A DNA stretch of 15,388 nt from JBMZCV01 sp049613665 (GCA_049613665.1 JBMZCV010000131.1:1-15388), one strand, 5' to 3'; numbered from the stretch's first letter, positions 1-8,213 are shown. The notes: a model not told the origin generated them from the letters alone. Program-made: numbers and translations.

Positions 1-36
1 TAAAGTCAATCCTAAAAATGAAAAATTATAACAAAC

Positions 37-71
37 TTACTTTACAGTGTACTTATTACACTGTAAAGTAA
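37..71. repeat. Perfect 14-bp inverted repeat with 7-nt loop
   Basis: Arms TTACTTTACAGTGT (37-50) and ACACTGTAAAGTAA (58-71) are exact reverse complements around the loop ACTTATT. The arm plus loop TTACAGTGTACTTATT (42-57) recurs exactly at 276-291 without its second arm. No T-run follows on either strand, so it does not read as a standard intrinsic terminator. It could be a protein-binding dyad or the end of a dispersed repeat. Function unknown. Confidence 0.75.
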
Positions 72-126
72 ATTATGTAAGATTTTTAAAAAATATTACC
101 CATTTGTTGAGATATGATAGTTTTTT

Positions 127-246
127 AAAACCTGTCATGTCTAAGATATTTTTTTAAGGATAAGAAAGAAATGACATATTTTTTAGCCAAAACTGACAAA
201 TATAAAAAGTTATCAGCTATCGTAGTTTTAGAAATATGTCATTTCT
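127..246 (-). repeat. Composite palindromic element, inverted relative to 8057-8154
   Basis: The outer arms AGAAATGACATATTT (167-181) and AAATATGTCATTTCT (232-246) are perfect 15-bp inverted repeats. To the left, AAAACCTGTCATGTCT (127-142) is a half-site. Read on the minus strand, the order is AAATGACATATTTCTAAAA, then a partly conserved stretch (CGATAG..AT.ACT), then AGACATGACAGGTTTT. The plus strand at 8057-8154 has the same modules in the same order, with 19 identical bases in the first and 15 of 16 in the last. This identifies one element present twice in opposite orientation. Confidence 0.65.
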
Positions 247-275
247 CACATTTTCAAAATTTGAAGAAACTTAGA

Positions 276-291
276 TTACAGTGTACTTATT
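276..291. repeat. 16-bp direct repeat of the 42-57 sequence
   Basis: TTACAGTGTACTTATT here is identical to 42-57. The copy lies about 40 bp beyond the 3' end of the response regulator gene. It lacks the second arm that makes 37-71 a hairpin, so it is a half-element. The two copies bracket the composite palindrome at 127-246. Confidence 0.65.
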
Positions 292-314
292 TTATAATAT
301 ATTAAGTAATATTC

Positions 315-338
315 AAAAAAACGAACTTTATTTTTTCG
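315..338 (-). terminator. Possible weak terminator of the response regulator gene
   Basis: On the minus strand the sequence CGAA (338-335), a 9-nt loop, TTCG (325-322) and seven T (321-315) follow one another, overlapping the stop codon of the 328-696 gene. The stem has only four base pairs, so it would be weak; the T-run and the position just at the gene end are the reasons for listing it. Confidence 0.3.
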
Positions 339-696
339 GTTTTCGTTTCAATACTCGCTTCACACGAAGTAACAATTCATTGAGATTAAGCGGTTTTTTA
401 ACAAAATCTTCTGCACCTTCTTCAAAAGCAGTCATAATAACTTCTTGTTGGTCGAGTGCCGAAATAATAATAATTGGTATATCTTTTTTGATTTCTTTAA
501 TAGAACTCAACAATTCAATACCTGAAACATAGGGCATCATTATATCTGAAATAATGAGGTCATAATCTTCTTCTTCAATTGTATCAAGTGCATCTTGTGC
601 ATCGGTTGTAGCAAACACCTCACAACCATTATTGGTTAGCATGTTTTTGATGGCTTGCAACATGATAACATCGTCATCAACAACTATTATTTTCAT
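328..696 (-). CDS. CheY-like single-domain response regulator
   Basis: A 122-aa protein consisting of one receiver (REC) domain and a short basic tail (RVKRVLKRKPKK), with no DNA-binding or enzyme output domain. The visible active site has the acidic pocket D7-D9, phospho-acceptor D51 in SDIMMP, S79 in the IIISA strand, and K101 in FVKKP. Such proteins take phosphate from a histidine kinase or HPt domain and signal by protein-protein contact, or act as phosphate sinks. The ATG lies 14 nt after the stop of the hybrid kinase, so the two are almost certainly co-transcribed and this is a likely partner of the kinase's HPt domains. The basic C-terminus could bring it to nucleic acid or membrane, but that is speculation. 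Receiver identity is certain; the output is unknown. Confidence 0.93.
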   Translation of the reverse strand: MKIIVVDDDVIMLQAIKNMLTNNGCEVFATTDAQDALDTIEEEDYDLIISDIMMPYVSGIELLSSIKEIKKDIPIIIISALDQQEVIMTAFEEGAEDFVKKPLNLNELLLRVKRVLKRKPKK

Positions 697-710
697 ATTT
701 TAAATATTTT

Positions 711-3700
711 TTACTTTTTTAATTGATTAAATTCATTGATTAATTCTTGGTGTGCATCTCGGCAAGTGCTTGCCAATTCTTTTATTAGCGGTGCTAAGTT
801 ATTTAAATTTTTGCGTTCCCAAGCATTGTTTTCAATATTTTTTGCGTTTTCTGTCATTTTTGTTAAGCCGATATAAGAGCAGGTAGATTTTATTTTATGG
901 GCTGACTGCTTGAGTCCCTCCCAATCATAGCGGTTAAAATCCATTTCTACTTGTGCTATTTCTTTTGGCAAATCACGAACTAAGGTTTCTAGCATAGTCA
1001 ATTTTATGCTTGTGTTTCCTCCTGTCAAAGAGTCTAAATAGCTTAAATCTATCAGCTTTGGCAATACTTTAGCTTCAGGCACTTTGGGTTTGGGCTTCTC
1101 TATTGGTTGAGGTGCATACGGTTTGGTAATTTTTCCGCTTCGAAAGCCATTTGTATTGCCAAATACACTTTCTGTTGCTTGCACATCTTTTGATTTTAGC
1201 TTTTGCAATGCTTGCTTTAATTCTTCACAACCAATATTGCAATCTGCTACCAATTTTTCAACCAATGGTTTTAGACTATATAATTCTTTTTGCTGCCAAG
1301 CTCTATTTTCGATGGTAGCTGCTATTTTTGAACACTCTTCTAGCCCAATATATGCACAATTGGATTTCATTTTATGTGCAGATTGTTTTAGAGATTCCCA
1401 TTTTTTTGCCTCAAAATCTGTTTTTACTTGACTAATTTCGCCAGGCAAATTTTTGACCAAAGCCTCCAACATTGTTATTTTTAAGGCTTCGCTCCCTCCT
1501 GTTAATGAATCGAGATAGCTCAAATCAGTTATTTTGCCTACTTTTGCTGGCTTCTCTTCAGATACATCTTTTCGAGCAGCAAGTTGTTCTTGTTCCTTAG
1601 CCTTTTTTTTCTTTGCTTCCAAATCCAATATTTTATTGAGTTGAGCATACAAAATTTGCGGACGAATAGGTTTGCTCACAAAAGCATTCATACCTATTTG
1701 AAAACATTTTTCGGCATTGCTCGTAAAAGCATGTGCTGTCATCGCAATAATAGGCGTTTTGCTGACAGGCGGCGACATTTTTTGGCGGATATATTTTGTG
1801 GTTACATAGCCATCCATAATAGGCATTGAAATATCCATCAAAATAACATCATACAGTTGTTCTATTTCTTCCAACTTATCGACCGCTTCTTTTCCATTGT
1901 TTGTAATATCTAAATGTAGGTTGGGCGACCATCGTTTGAGCAAATCATGTGCTACAAGCTGGTTAAATTCATTGTCTTCTACTAATAAAATTCGTATCGG
2001 TTCATCTGATTCTCTTTGTGTTAGCAAGGCATCTCGGCTCGGTATGTTTTGTGGTTTATAAATTTCTGTGCTTTCATTCAAATTTCCCTTGATGCTTTTT
2101 GTAGCAGGTTTGTCGATATAAATACTTTGACTCTCTCTATTTTCAGGAAAAGATTCTATGTTTTTATTAAACTTAACATTAAACTTAAAAGTCGAACCAC
2201 GCCCTTCTTCGCTTTCTACACTAATTTTGCCACCAAAAAGTTCTACCAATTCTTTAGCAATACTCAAACCTAAGCCTGTTCCACCATACAAACGTGTTGT
2301 ATTTTCGCTGGCTTGCGTAAAACTCTCGAAAATATGTTTTTGCTTTTTAATAGGAATGCCAATACCCGAATCTTCTACCCAAAACGAGATATTTACATAA
2401 TCTAAGTTGTTTTCTACCACATCACAACCCAACGTAATGCGTCCTTTATCGGTATATTTTATTGCATTGCTCAACAAATTGTTCAAAATTTGTTGTAGCC
2501 TCACCGAATCGCCAATGACTTCGCTAGGCAAATCGACATCGAGTTGTGTAAATAGTTTAATACCTTTTTCACTTGTTTTATATTTGTAAGTGTGTATTAA
2601 ATTTTTTATTAAATCTTGCAATTTAAATAAACGATGTTCCAATTCTAGTTTGCCAGATTCTATTTTTGAAAAATCCAAAATGCTATTTATCAGCTTGAGC
2701 AATGTATCAGAAGAAAGTGCCAAAGCATTCAGATATTCCTGTTGCTTGCTATTTAAAGGAGTGTTTTCGAGCAAGTGTGTCATTCCAACAACGACATTCA
2801 TCGGTGTACGAATTTCGTGACTCATATTTGCCAAAAACTGCTCTCTCAAACGTGCTGTTTGCTCCGCTACCTCTTTTGCTCTAATGAGTTCTTGCGTTTT
2901 TTTGATAGTCGTAATATCACGAATAATACCATGATAGCCTCGAATCGAACCGTCTATATCTTTCCACAAGGTAGAAGACAACAAACAATCAATGATTTCA
3001 TTGTTTTTCTTTTTCATCTTCACATCAAAATCTTTGACAGAAGTGGTCGTCGTTATCTTTTTGATAAATGCTTCTCTGTCGGCCAAATTGGCATACAAAT
3101 CTTGTTCCGAAATACCTTCAAACTCTTCTTCCGTGTAGCCAAGCATTTTGAGTAACGAACCATTTTGCTCCACAAACTCACCATCAATTGTTGTAATATA
3201 AATAGCATCTTGCGACTCCTCAAAAACAGTTCGGTATCGTTCTCGGCTTTGCATCAGCATCTCCTGAGCTGTTTTATACTCCGTAATATCCTGAATAGTG
3301 CCAATAAATTTTATTTGCTGCGTTTTTTCATCAAACTCTACCTGTCCTTGATTTCTAACATACTTTATGGCATAAGTATCTGTTGCGGTGACTCTATGTT
3401 CAAAAGAAAATTCTTTCAAATCATTATCAATAATATCTTCTCTAACTTTCAGTATTTCTATCTTATCGTTATAAGGCATTTGGTCGAGATAATCATCAAA
3501 ATTTGGTGCTTCAATTTCTTCATGAATCCCAAAAATGCGAAAGACTTGTTGCGACCAATACATTTGATTAGTATTTATTTCAAGCTCATAGTTGCCAATG
3601 CAAGCAATATTTTGAGCCTGAATAAGTCTATCCTCACTCGTTCTCAAGTTTCGGGCAGTTTCCTCCACTTGTATTTGCATTCGCTGTCTCTGAATAGCAT

Positions 3701-4097
3701 GTAAAACAGACCGTGTCAAAGAGCTAGTATCTATTTGTCCTTTTACCAAATAATCTTGTGCTCCCATTTCTACTGCTCTCATTCCCAGCGACTCATCGTC
3801 AAGTCCTGTCAATACCACAATAGACATTTCTTTCGGAAACGCCTTCATAGCTTTAGTTAGGGTTTGAAAGCCTCTTGAATCTGGCAAAGATAAATCTAGC
3901 AACACAATGTCGAAATCAGGATTTTGCTGTGCTATCTGAATACCTTCTGATAACCTAACAGCGTGCTTCAATTGAAAATGAATGCTTGTAGCATCTTTCA
4001 GATAAATTTCAACTAACTTGGCATCGCCCGGATTATCCTCAATAAGTAATATATTTATATGCTGTATTTTCGCTTTTTTTTGATAAATATTATTCAA
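711..4097 (-). CDS. Hybrid sensor histidine kinase, REC-PAS-PAS-HisKA-HATPase-REC-HPt-HPt
   Basis: An 1128-aa soluble phosphorelay kinase; I see no membrane segment. Domains by residue: receiver 13-135 (EDNPGD pocket at 20-25, D68, K119); two PAS/PAC domains about 160-275 and 285-400; HisKA with SHEIRTP (H427); HATPase with N544, DSGIG (D576) and GGTGLGLS (605-612); second receiver 701-825 (D755, K809); two tandem HPt domains with QSAHK at H908 and H1067. Autophosphorylation at H427 would pass through D755 to the HPt histidines and on to a separate regulator. The N-terminal receiver resembles the Rcp1 class and may be an input. The start is TTG (CAA at 4095-4097): an in-frame TAA lies four codons upstream, and the first receiver strand begins near residue 14, so no ATG fits. 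It lies between two single-domain regulators. The signal sensed by the PAS domains is unknown. Confidence 0.95.
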   Translation of the reverse strand: MNNIYQKKAKIQHINILLIEDNPGDAKLVEIYLKDATSIHFQLKHAVRLSEGIQIAQQNPDFDIVLLDLSLPDSRGFQTLTKAMKAFPKEMSIVVLTGLDDESLGMRAVEMGAQDYLVKGQIDTSSLTRSVLHAIQRQRMQIQVEETARNLRTSEDRLIQAQNIACIGNYELEINTNQMYWSQQVFRIFGIHEEIEAPNFDDYLDQMPYNDKIEILKVREDIIDNDLKEFSFEHRVTATDTYAIKYVRNQGQVEFDEKTQQIKFIGTIQDITEYKTAQEMLMQSRERYRTVFEESQDAIYITTIDGEFVEQNGSLLKMLGYTEEEFEGISEQDLYANLADREAFIKKITTTTSVKDFDVKMKKKNNEIIDCLLSSTLWKDIDGSIRGYHGIIRDITTIKKTQELIRAKEVAEQTARLREQFLANMSHEIRTPMNVVVGMTHLLENTPLNSKQQEYLNALALSSDTLLKLINSILDFSKIESGKLELEHRLFKLQDLIKNLIHTYKYKTSEKGIKLFTQLDVDLPSEVIGDSVRLQQILNNLLSNAIKYTDKGRITLGCDVVENNLDYVNISFWVEDSGIGIPIKKQKHIFESFTQASENTTRLYGGTGLGLSIAKELVELFGGKISVESEEGRGSTFKFNVKFNKNIESFPENRESQSIYIDKPATKSIKGNLNESTEIYKPQNIPSRDALLTQRESDEPIRILLVEDNEFNQLVAHDLLKRWSPNLHLDITNNGKEAVDKLEEIEQLYDVILMDISMPIMDGYVTTKYIRQKMSPPVSKTPIIAMTAHAFTSNAEKCFQIGMNAFVSKPIRPQILYAQLNKILDLEAKKKKAKEQEQLAARKDVSEEKPAKVGKITDLSYLDSLTGGSEALKITMLEALVKNLPGEISQVKTDFEAKKWESLKQSAHKMKSNCAYIGLEECSKIAATIENRAWQQKELYSLKPLVEKLVADCNIGCEELKQALQKLKSKDVQATESVFGNTNGFRSGKITKPYAPQPIEKPKPKVPEAKVLPKLIDLSYLDSLTGGNTSIKLTMLETLVRDLPKEIAQVEMDFNRYDWEGLKQSAHKIKSTCSYIGLTKMTENAKNIENNAWERKNLNNLAPLIKELASTCRDAHQELINEFNQLKK

Positions 4098-4168
4098 AAC
4101 TTTAGTTTATTTGGTCATTAGAAAAAATAGTTTTCTGCTTTACTTTATGCGATATATATCATAAAATA

Positions 4169-4268
4169 CCCAGACAAAAATAATATTATGTCTCATTGAT
4201 GCCAACACAATAGGTATCAATACATGAACACAAAGCAGATTATATAAGCAAATAGTGCTTTACAATTA
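4169..4268 (+). repeat. Structured intergenic repeat, copy D (degenerate)
   Basis: This 100-bp stretch aligns along its length with copy A (4803-4903): both have CAAAAATAATAT, then CTCATTGA, a T.TCAAT core, and an AAAT.G..TTT.CA.TTA end. The stems seen in other copies (GCTAAY/RTTAGC and AGTnn-TTG-nnACT) are largely lost here. It fills the gap between the Rcp1-like regulator and the hybrid kinase, and its last three bases overlap the regulator's stop codon. Confidence 0.6.
4175..4205 (-). promoter_or_regulatory. Promoter candidate for the hybrid kinase operon
   Basis: On the minus strand TTG (4205-4203) is followed after 20 nt by TATTTTTG (4182-4175), a perfect match to the Bacteroidota -7 consensus TAnnTTTG with normal spacing to the -33 TTG. 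The predicted start of transcription lies near 4169, giving a leader of about 70 nt to the TTG start codon. It lies within repeat copy D. No experimental support is available from sequence alone. Confidence 0.45.
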
Positions 4269-4706
4269 ATGCCTACTTGGTAATTTAACAATAGTAAGCC
4301 AGAACTGTTCGATAGCCTGAATAACACCCATAAATTGGTCAAAATCGACAGGCTTTGTAATATAACAATTTGCGTGCAAATCGTACATATCTTTCACATC
4401 ATTGTCGGCATTAGAAGTAGTCAAAACAACAACAGGAATACGCTTTAAATCTGTATCTTTTTTGATTACTCGCAAAACATCTCTACCATCTTTTTTGGGC
4501 AAATTTAAATCAAGCATGATGAGGTCTGGCGTTTTCATATCTGCATATTTTCCTTCTCGAAACAAGTATTTGATAGCTTCTGCTCCGTCCATTACAGTAT
4601 TGAGTATATGAGGAATGTTGCCCTCTCGCAAGGCTTCTTGTGTTAATCGAATATCTCCGGGATTGTCTTCTACTAGCAAAATTTCTATAAGATTACTTGC
4701 TCTCAT
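4266..4706 (-). CDS. Rcp1-like response regulator (single receiver domain)
   Basis: A 146-aa receiver protein of the Rcp1/CheY-like class, the kind often encoded beside phytochrome or PAS-containing kinases. Visible residues: EDNPGD (13-18), phospho-acceptor D66 in MLDLNLP, T96/T97 in VVLTTS, K118 in TKP. The segments DLNLPKKDGR and LKRIPVVVLTTS are diagnostic of this class. There is no output domain; the C-terminal helix (VIQAIEQFWL) is where this class dimerises. It is first in the minus-strand cluster, 168 nt before the hybrid kinase, whose N-terminal receiver shares the EDNPGD signature. That gap contains its own promoter candidate, so it may be transcribed alone or with the kinase. A role as partner or phosphate sink of the kinase is inferred from position. 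Confidence 0.93.
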   Translation of the reverse strand: MRASNLIEILLVEDNPGDIRLTQEALREGNIPHILNTVMDGAEAIKYLFREGKYADMKTPDLIMLDLNLPKKDGRDVLRVIKKDTDLKRIPVVVLTTSNADNDVKDMYDLHANCYITKPVDFDQFMGVIQAIEQFWLTIVKLPSRH

Positions 4707-4802
4707 TTATATAGTTTTTTTCAATAAAAAAATAAAAATAGGACTATCAACAAATTAGATAGTTTATTTATAACTTTGATGCCCTAAATAATAGCTAAAT
4801 GC

Positions 4803-4903
4803 CTCAACAAAAATAATATGACATCTCATTGAAGCTAACATCTTGATTGTCAATGCGTTAGCAAAGCATCTGTCGTTTATTTAAATCGCATTTGGCACTT
4901 AGA
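4803..4903 (+). repeat. Structured intergenic repeat, copy A
   Basis: Contains the stem GCTAAC (4834-4839)/GTTAGC (4857-4862) around an inner TTGA-TTG-TCAA hairpin. The 3' part TTTATTTAAATCGCATTTGGCACTTA corresponds to the AGTnn-TTG-nnACT hairpin of the other copies but has lost pairing. The core CTTGATTGTCAATGCGTTAGCA matches copy C (9660-9681) at all but two positions. The element lies about 100 nt upstream of the Rcp1-like regulator on the minus strand and about 520 nt upstream of ftsK. Confidence 0.65.
4808..4838 (-). promoter_or_regulatory. Promoter candidate for the Rcp1-like regulator
   Basis: On the minus strand TTA (4838-4836), 20 nt, then TATTTTTG (4815-4808) occupies the same place in repeat copy A as the kinase promoter candidate in copy D. 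The -7 element is perfect; the -33 element is TTA instead of TTG. The leader to the ATG at 4706 would be about 95 nt. Confidence 0.38.
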
Positions 4904-5319
4904 TAAGACAACTGTTTAGTCATAGCAATTTGGGGTAAAAGTTTACTATTTTCATTAAAATAAACATACTGCTTAAAACATATATTTTCTTTTAAAAAAA
5001 AATACATCACAAATCTTTCTTTGTATTAATGAAAAATATACACCTTGTAAATGAGAAAGACAAATTATTTTTGATAAAAAGATTTAACTAAAACCTCTGC
5101 TTATGCTTGCTTTAAAAAATACGTCTATTTAAAAGTAACGCTTCTCTTTTTTTACAATAGTATGAATATTATGCTCAATAACTAGCGAAAGCTATGCCAA
5201 AAAACTGTTTTTTAGTAAAAAAAATGCAAAAAATGCTTAATTCATATAAGCTGTTTTATATATTTAGAGAAAAACTGCTTTTTTTATAATCGACAAAGCC
5301 TTTTTTTGTAAAAAACAGC

Positions 5320-5327
5320 TATATTTG
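5320..5327 (+). promoter_or_regulatory. Possible -7 element for ftsK
   Basis: TATATTTG is a perfect match to the Bacteroidota TAnnTTTG -7 element, 92 nt before the ftsK ATG. The nearest upstream TTTG (5305-5308) is only 11 nt away, shorter than the usual 17-20 or so, so the -33 part is weak. Confidence 0.3.
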
Positions 5328-5419
5328 TCAAATATGTTTCCAAAAAAAAAATTCTTTTCTAAGAAAAAAAATAATGGCAATAGTCAAAAACTATTTCCTT
5401 TTATATATTCATAAATTCA

Positions 5420-7930
5420 ATGGCACAAAAAAAACGCACAACAAAAAAAAATAGTAAATCAAATAACTTTAAACAACTCTTTGATTCTCAGAGACTTATA
5501 AATAAGTTTTTAGAACTTATAAAATCTAAAAGAACCCATCAACTCGTTGGCTTTAGTTTTGTTTTATTATCATTTTTTTTACTTATTTCTTTTTGTTCTT
5601 ATATATTATCAAGTTGGGGAACTGACCAAAGCTATGTGAAAGATATTTCATTGAGCAACGTAATTGCAGATGCCCAAATAACTACTCAAAATTGGCTTGG
5701 TCGTTTAGGTAGTTTCTTATCGCATACTTTTATATACAAATGGTTTGGCTTGGCGGCCTTTATCGTACCTATCTTAGTATTTTTAACGGGGCTAAAACTA
5801 CTCGTTCCTCGAGCAAGATTTAACCTACTTAGGGCTTATCAGTATGCTAGTTTGTCTCTTATTTTGGGAGCAAGTATTTTGGGATTATTGTTTCATACAG
5901 ATAGTTTTCCGTTTGGCGGAGGCTTAGGCAGCATGATTAGCAATTGGCTCATCAAGTTTATCGGCTTGGTTGGTGCAGGACTATTTTTGCTTTTTTGTTT
6001 AGGATTCGTACTCATTCTTATTTTCGATATTCCGATTGATATAGATAAGTTTTTGAAGTTCGATTGGCTCAAAATGCCTAAAATGCCAGCCTTTGAACAA
6101 AAACAAAAAACTACGAAGTCAAAAGGAAAAGCAAAAACAAAGCAACAGGTATATCCCACCAATTTTGAGAATAACGATAAGGCAGAAGAGAATAACCATA
6201 ATAAGGAGCAAGAAGAAATACTGACTTATGGCAAGCAAACTAAATTTGATTTAGACGAAGAAGAAGCTGCTAAGAATAGTAAAAATGCTAAAAAAAGCAA
6301 AAAACAAAAAAAAGAAATGCTTTTTGAAGTAGGCGAAGGTGGTGAAAGAGATATTACTGATATTGAAAAAGAAGACACTGCCATTGGAAATATTGGAACA
6401 GATTTTGACCCTACTTTGGAGTTGAGCAAATACCAAAAGCCAAATGTAGAACTGCTAGATATGTATGGCCGAGATTTGTATGAAGAAGATGTATTAGCTG
6501 TTAGTCGTGAAGAGTTAGAACGCAATAAAGAACAAATTGTGGAAACTTTGAGCAACTATAAGATTGCAATTTCTAAAATTACGGCTACACCAGGGCCTAC
6601 CGTTACCTTATACGAAATAATTCCTGCGGCAGGCATTCGCATTTCTCGTATCAGAAACCTAGAAGACGATATCGCTTTAAGCCTTGCTGCTCTTGGCATT
6701 CGTATTATTGCTCCTATGCCAGGCAAAGGAACAATTGGAATTGAAGTGCCAAATCAAAAAAAGGAAATCGTGTCTTTGCGTAGTCTCATTGCCTCCGAAA
6801 AATTTCAAAATACTAAAATGGAATTACCTATTGCTCTCGGAAAAACTATTTCTGATGGCAATTTTATTGCAGACCTCGCCAAAATGCCTCACTTACTGAT
6901 GGCTGGTGCTACAGGACAAGGTAAATCTGTTTGTTTAAATAGCATTTTGGTTTCTTTGCTATACAAAAAACATCCTGCCGAGCTAAAAATTGTAATGATT
7001 GACCCTAAAAAAGTGGAACTTTCGCTCTATGAATATATCGAAAAACACTTTTTGGCAAAGCTTCCAAATGCAGAAGAAGCCATCGTTACGGATACCAAAA
7101 AAGTAATCAATACGCTAAATGCTTTGTGTATAGAAATGGATATGCGATACGACTTGCTGAAACGTGCATATGTCAGAAACCTGCGAGAATATAATGGTAA
7201 GTTTCGCAGTCGAAAATTAAATCCTGAAAAAGGACACCGTTTTTTGCCTTATATCGTATTGGTCATTGATGAGTTTGCAGACCTTATTATGACGGCAGGA
7301 AAAGAAGTAGAAATGCCTATTGCACGACTTGCTCAGTTGGCTCGTGCTGTCGGTATTCATCTTGTGATTGCAACACAACGCCCTACCGTAAACATCATTA
7401 CAGGTACTATAAAAGCAAACTTCCCTGTTCGTGTAGCCTTTCGTGTAACTTCAAAAATAGACTCACGCACCATTTTAGACACAGGCGGAGCAAATCAATT
7501 GATAGGAAAAGGAGATATGTTGTTGTCTATTGGTGGCGATATAGTGCGTTTGCAAGGTGCATTTGTCGATACCCCAGAAGTAGAACGCATTTCGGAATAT
7601 ATCAGCCAGCAACAGAGCTATCCGCAAGCCTTCTTATTGCCCGAATATATTGATGACGACGATAAAAGCATCGGAACAGTAGGCGATATTACTTTCGACG
7701 ACCTTTTTGAAGAAGCTGCTCATATCATCGTTCAACATCAACAAGGTTCAACATCTTTGCTCCAACGTCGCTTAAAACTAGGCTACAACCGAGCAGGACG
7801 TATCATCGACCAGCTCGAAGCTGTTGGCGTAGTAGGGCCACACATTGGTAGCAAGGCAAGAGAAGTCTATATTCCTGATGCCTTTGAATTGGAAAAACTC
7901 TTAGAAAGTTTACGACAACAAAAGTATTAA
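5420..7930 (+). CDS. ftsK: DNA translocase FtsK/SpoIIIE
   Basis: An 836-aa membrane-anchored DNA pump that moves chromosome ends across the closing septum and works with XerCD at dif. The N-terminus is basic (KKRTTKK), followed by about four hydrophobic segments (43-64, 106-128, 142-158, 177-202), then a low-complexity charged linker of roughly 220-330. The motor has the alpha/beta regions (about 340-730) with Walker A GATGQGKS (496-503), Walker B VLVIDEFADL (D617, E618), ATQRP (651-655) and the FtsK signature SKIDSRTILD (678-687). The C-terminal gamma winged helix, STSLLQRRLKLGYNRAGRII and GIVGP-like VGVVGP (about 777-807), reads polarity sequences on DNA. Length and layout are normal for Bacteroidota FtsK. 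The A-rich ATG at 5420 precedes the anchor and is a good start. It appears monocistronic, with repeat-rich spacers on both sides. Confidence 0.97.
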   Translation: MAQKKRTTKKNSKSNNFKQLFDSQRLINKFLELIKSKRTHQLVGFSFVLLSFFLLISFCSYILSSWGTDQSYVKDISLSNVIADAQITTQNWLGRLGSFLSHTFIYKWFGLAAFIVPILVFLTGLKLLVPRARFNLLRAYQYASLSLILGASILGLLFHTDSFPFGGGLGSMISNWLIKFIGLVGAGLFLLFCLGFVLILIFDIPIDIDKFLKFDWLKMPKMPAFEQKQKTTKSKGKAKTKQQVYPTNFENNDKAEENNHNKEQEEILTYGKQTKFDLDEEEAAKNSKNAKKSKKQKKEMLFEVGEGGERDITDIEKEDTAIGNIGTDFDPTLELSKYQKPNVELLDMYGRDLYEEDVLAVSREELERNKEQIVETLSNYKIAISKITATPGPTVTLYEIIPAAGIRISRIRNLEDDIALSLAALGIRIIAPMPGKGTIGIEVPNQKKEIVSLRSLIASEKFQNTKMELPIALGKTISDGNFIADLAKMPHLLMAGATGQGKSVCLNSILVSLLYKKHPAELKIVMIDPKKVELSLYEYIEKHFLAKLPNAEEAIVTDTKKVINTLNALCIEMDMRYDLLKRAYVRNLREYNGKFRSRKLNPEKGHRFLPYIVLVIDEFADLIMTAGKEVEMPIARLAQLARAVGIHLVIATQRPTVNIITGTIKANFPVRVAFRVTSKIDSRTILDTGGANQLIGKGDMLLSIGGDIVRLQGAFVDTPEVERISEYISQQQSYPQAFLLPEYIDDDDKSIGTVGDITFDDLFEEAAHIIVQHQQGSTSLLQRRLKLGYNRAGRIIDQLEAVGVVGPHIGSKAREVYIPDAFELEKLLESLRQQKY

Positions 7931-7949
7931 TTTTTTTATGCCCTTGTTA

Positions 7950-7997
7950 GTGTTATAACCAACAAGTCGTTTACTTTTTAGTTGCTGGTCATAACAC
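7950..7997 (+). terminator. Imperfect stem-loop after ftsK, possible terminator
   Basis: Arms GTGTTATAACCAACAA (7950-7965) and TTGCTGGTCATAACAC (7982-7997) pair at 14 of 16 positions around a 16-nt loop, 20 nt after the ftsK stop. There is no immediate T-run; one comes only at about 8020-8026. It may end transcription or protect the mRNA 3' end. Confidence 0.35.
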
Positions 7998-8056
7998 AAA
8001 GTAGAGGCAAGCGTTGTCGTTTTTTTGAAAAAAACAAAAAATTTCTAAGCGATAAA

Positions 8057-8154
8057 AAATGACATATTTCTAAAAAGGCGATAGTTCATCACTCTTAAAA
8101 GAAAAAGCTGAGAGTTAGCTGAGACGTGACAGGTTTTAAAAACCTGTCACGTCT
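8057..8154 (+). repeat. Composite palindromic element with perfect 16-bp dyad
   Basis: It starts with AAATGACATATTTCTAAAA (8057-8075), identical to the minus strand of 226-244, followed by a partly conserved CGATAG stretch. It ends in a perfect dyad: AGACGTGACAGGTTTT (8122-8137) and AAAACCTGTCACGTCT (8139-8154) around a single A. The dyad differs from the half-site at 127-142 by one base. No T-run follows, so a terminator role is not supported. Confidence 0.7.
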
Positions 8155-8213
8155 TAACAATTAAATAATTTGCTTACAAAAAGATTTACTTAACTTACTT
8201 TACAATAGAGTTA

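Larger units (their letters stand above)
1..327. other. Gene-free left edge rich in inverted repeats
   Basis: I see no convincing gene here. The stretch holds a perfect 14-bp inverted repeat (37-71), a 16-bp direct repeat of its central part (42-57 and 276-291), and a composite palindromic element (127-246) that reappears inverted at 8057-8154. A weak terminator for the minus-strand cluster lies at its right border. A plus-strand reading frame that begins near 281 only opposes the response regulator gene and resembles nothing I know. Confidence 0.7.
4707..5419. other. Divergent intergenic region between the regulator and ftsK
   Basis: These 713 nt separate the minus-strand phosphorelay cluster from plus-strand ftsK. 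They contain repeat copy A (4803-4903), promoter candidates for both directions, and near 5183-5194 a small stem TAGC-GAAA-GCTA with a GNRA-type loop, similar to the GCGAAAGCTAA stretch in copy B. The rest is very A/T-rich with homopolymer tracts. I see no protein-coding gene and no tRNA. Confidence 0.6.

Noticed and set aside
281..532. Plus-strand gene opposite the response regulator
   Set aside because: It overlaps a certain receiver-domain gene on the other strand and has no recognisable features.
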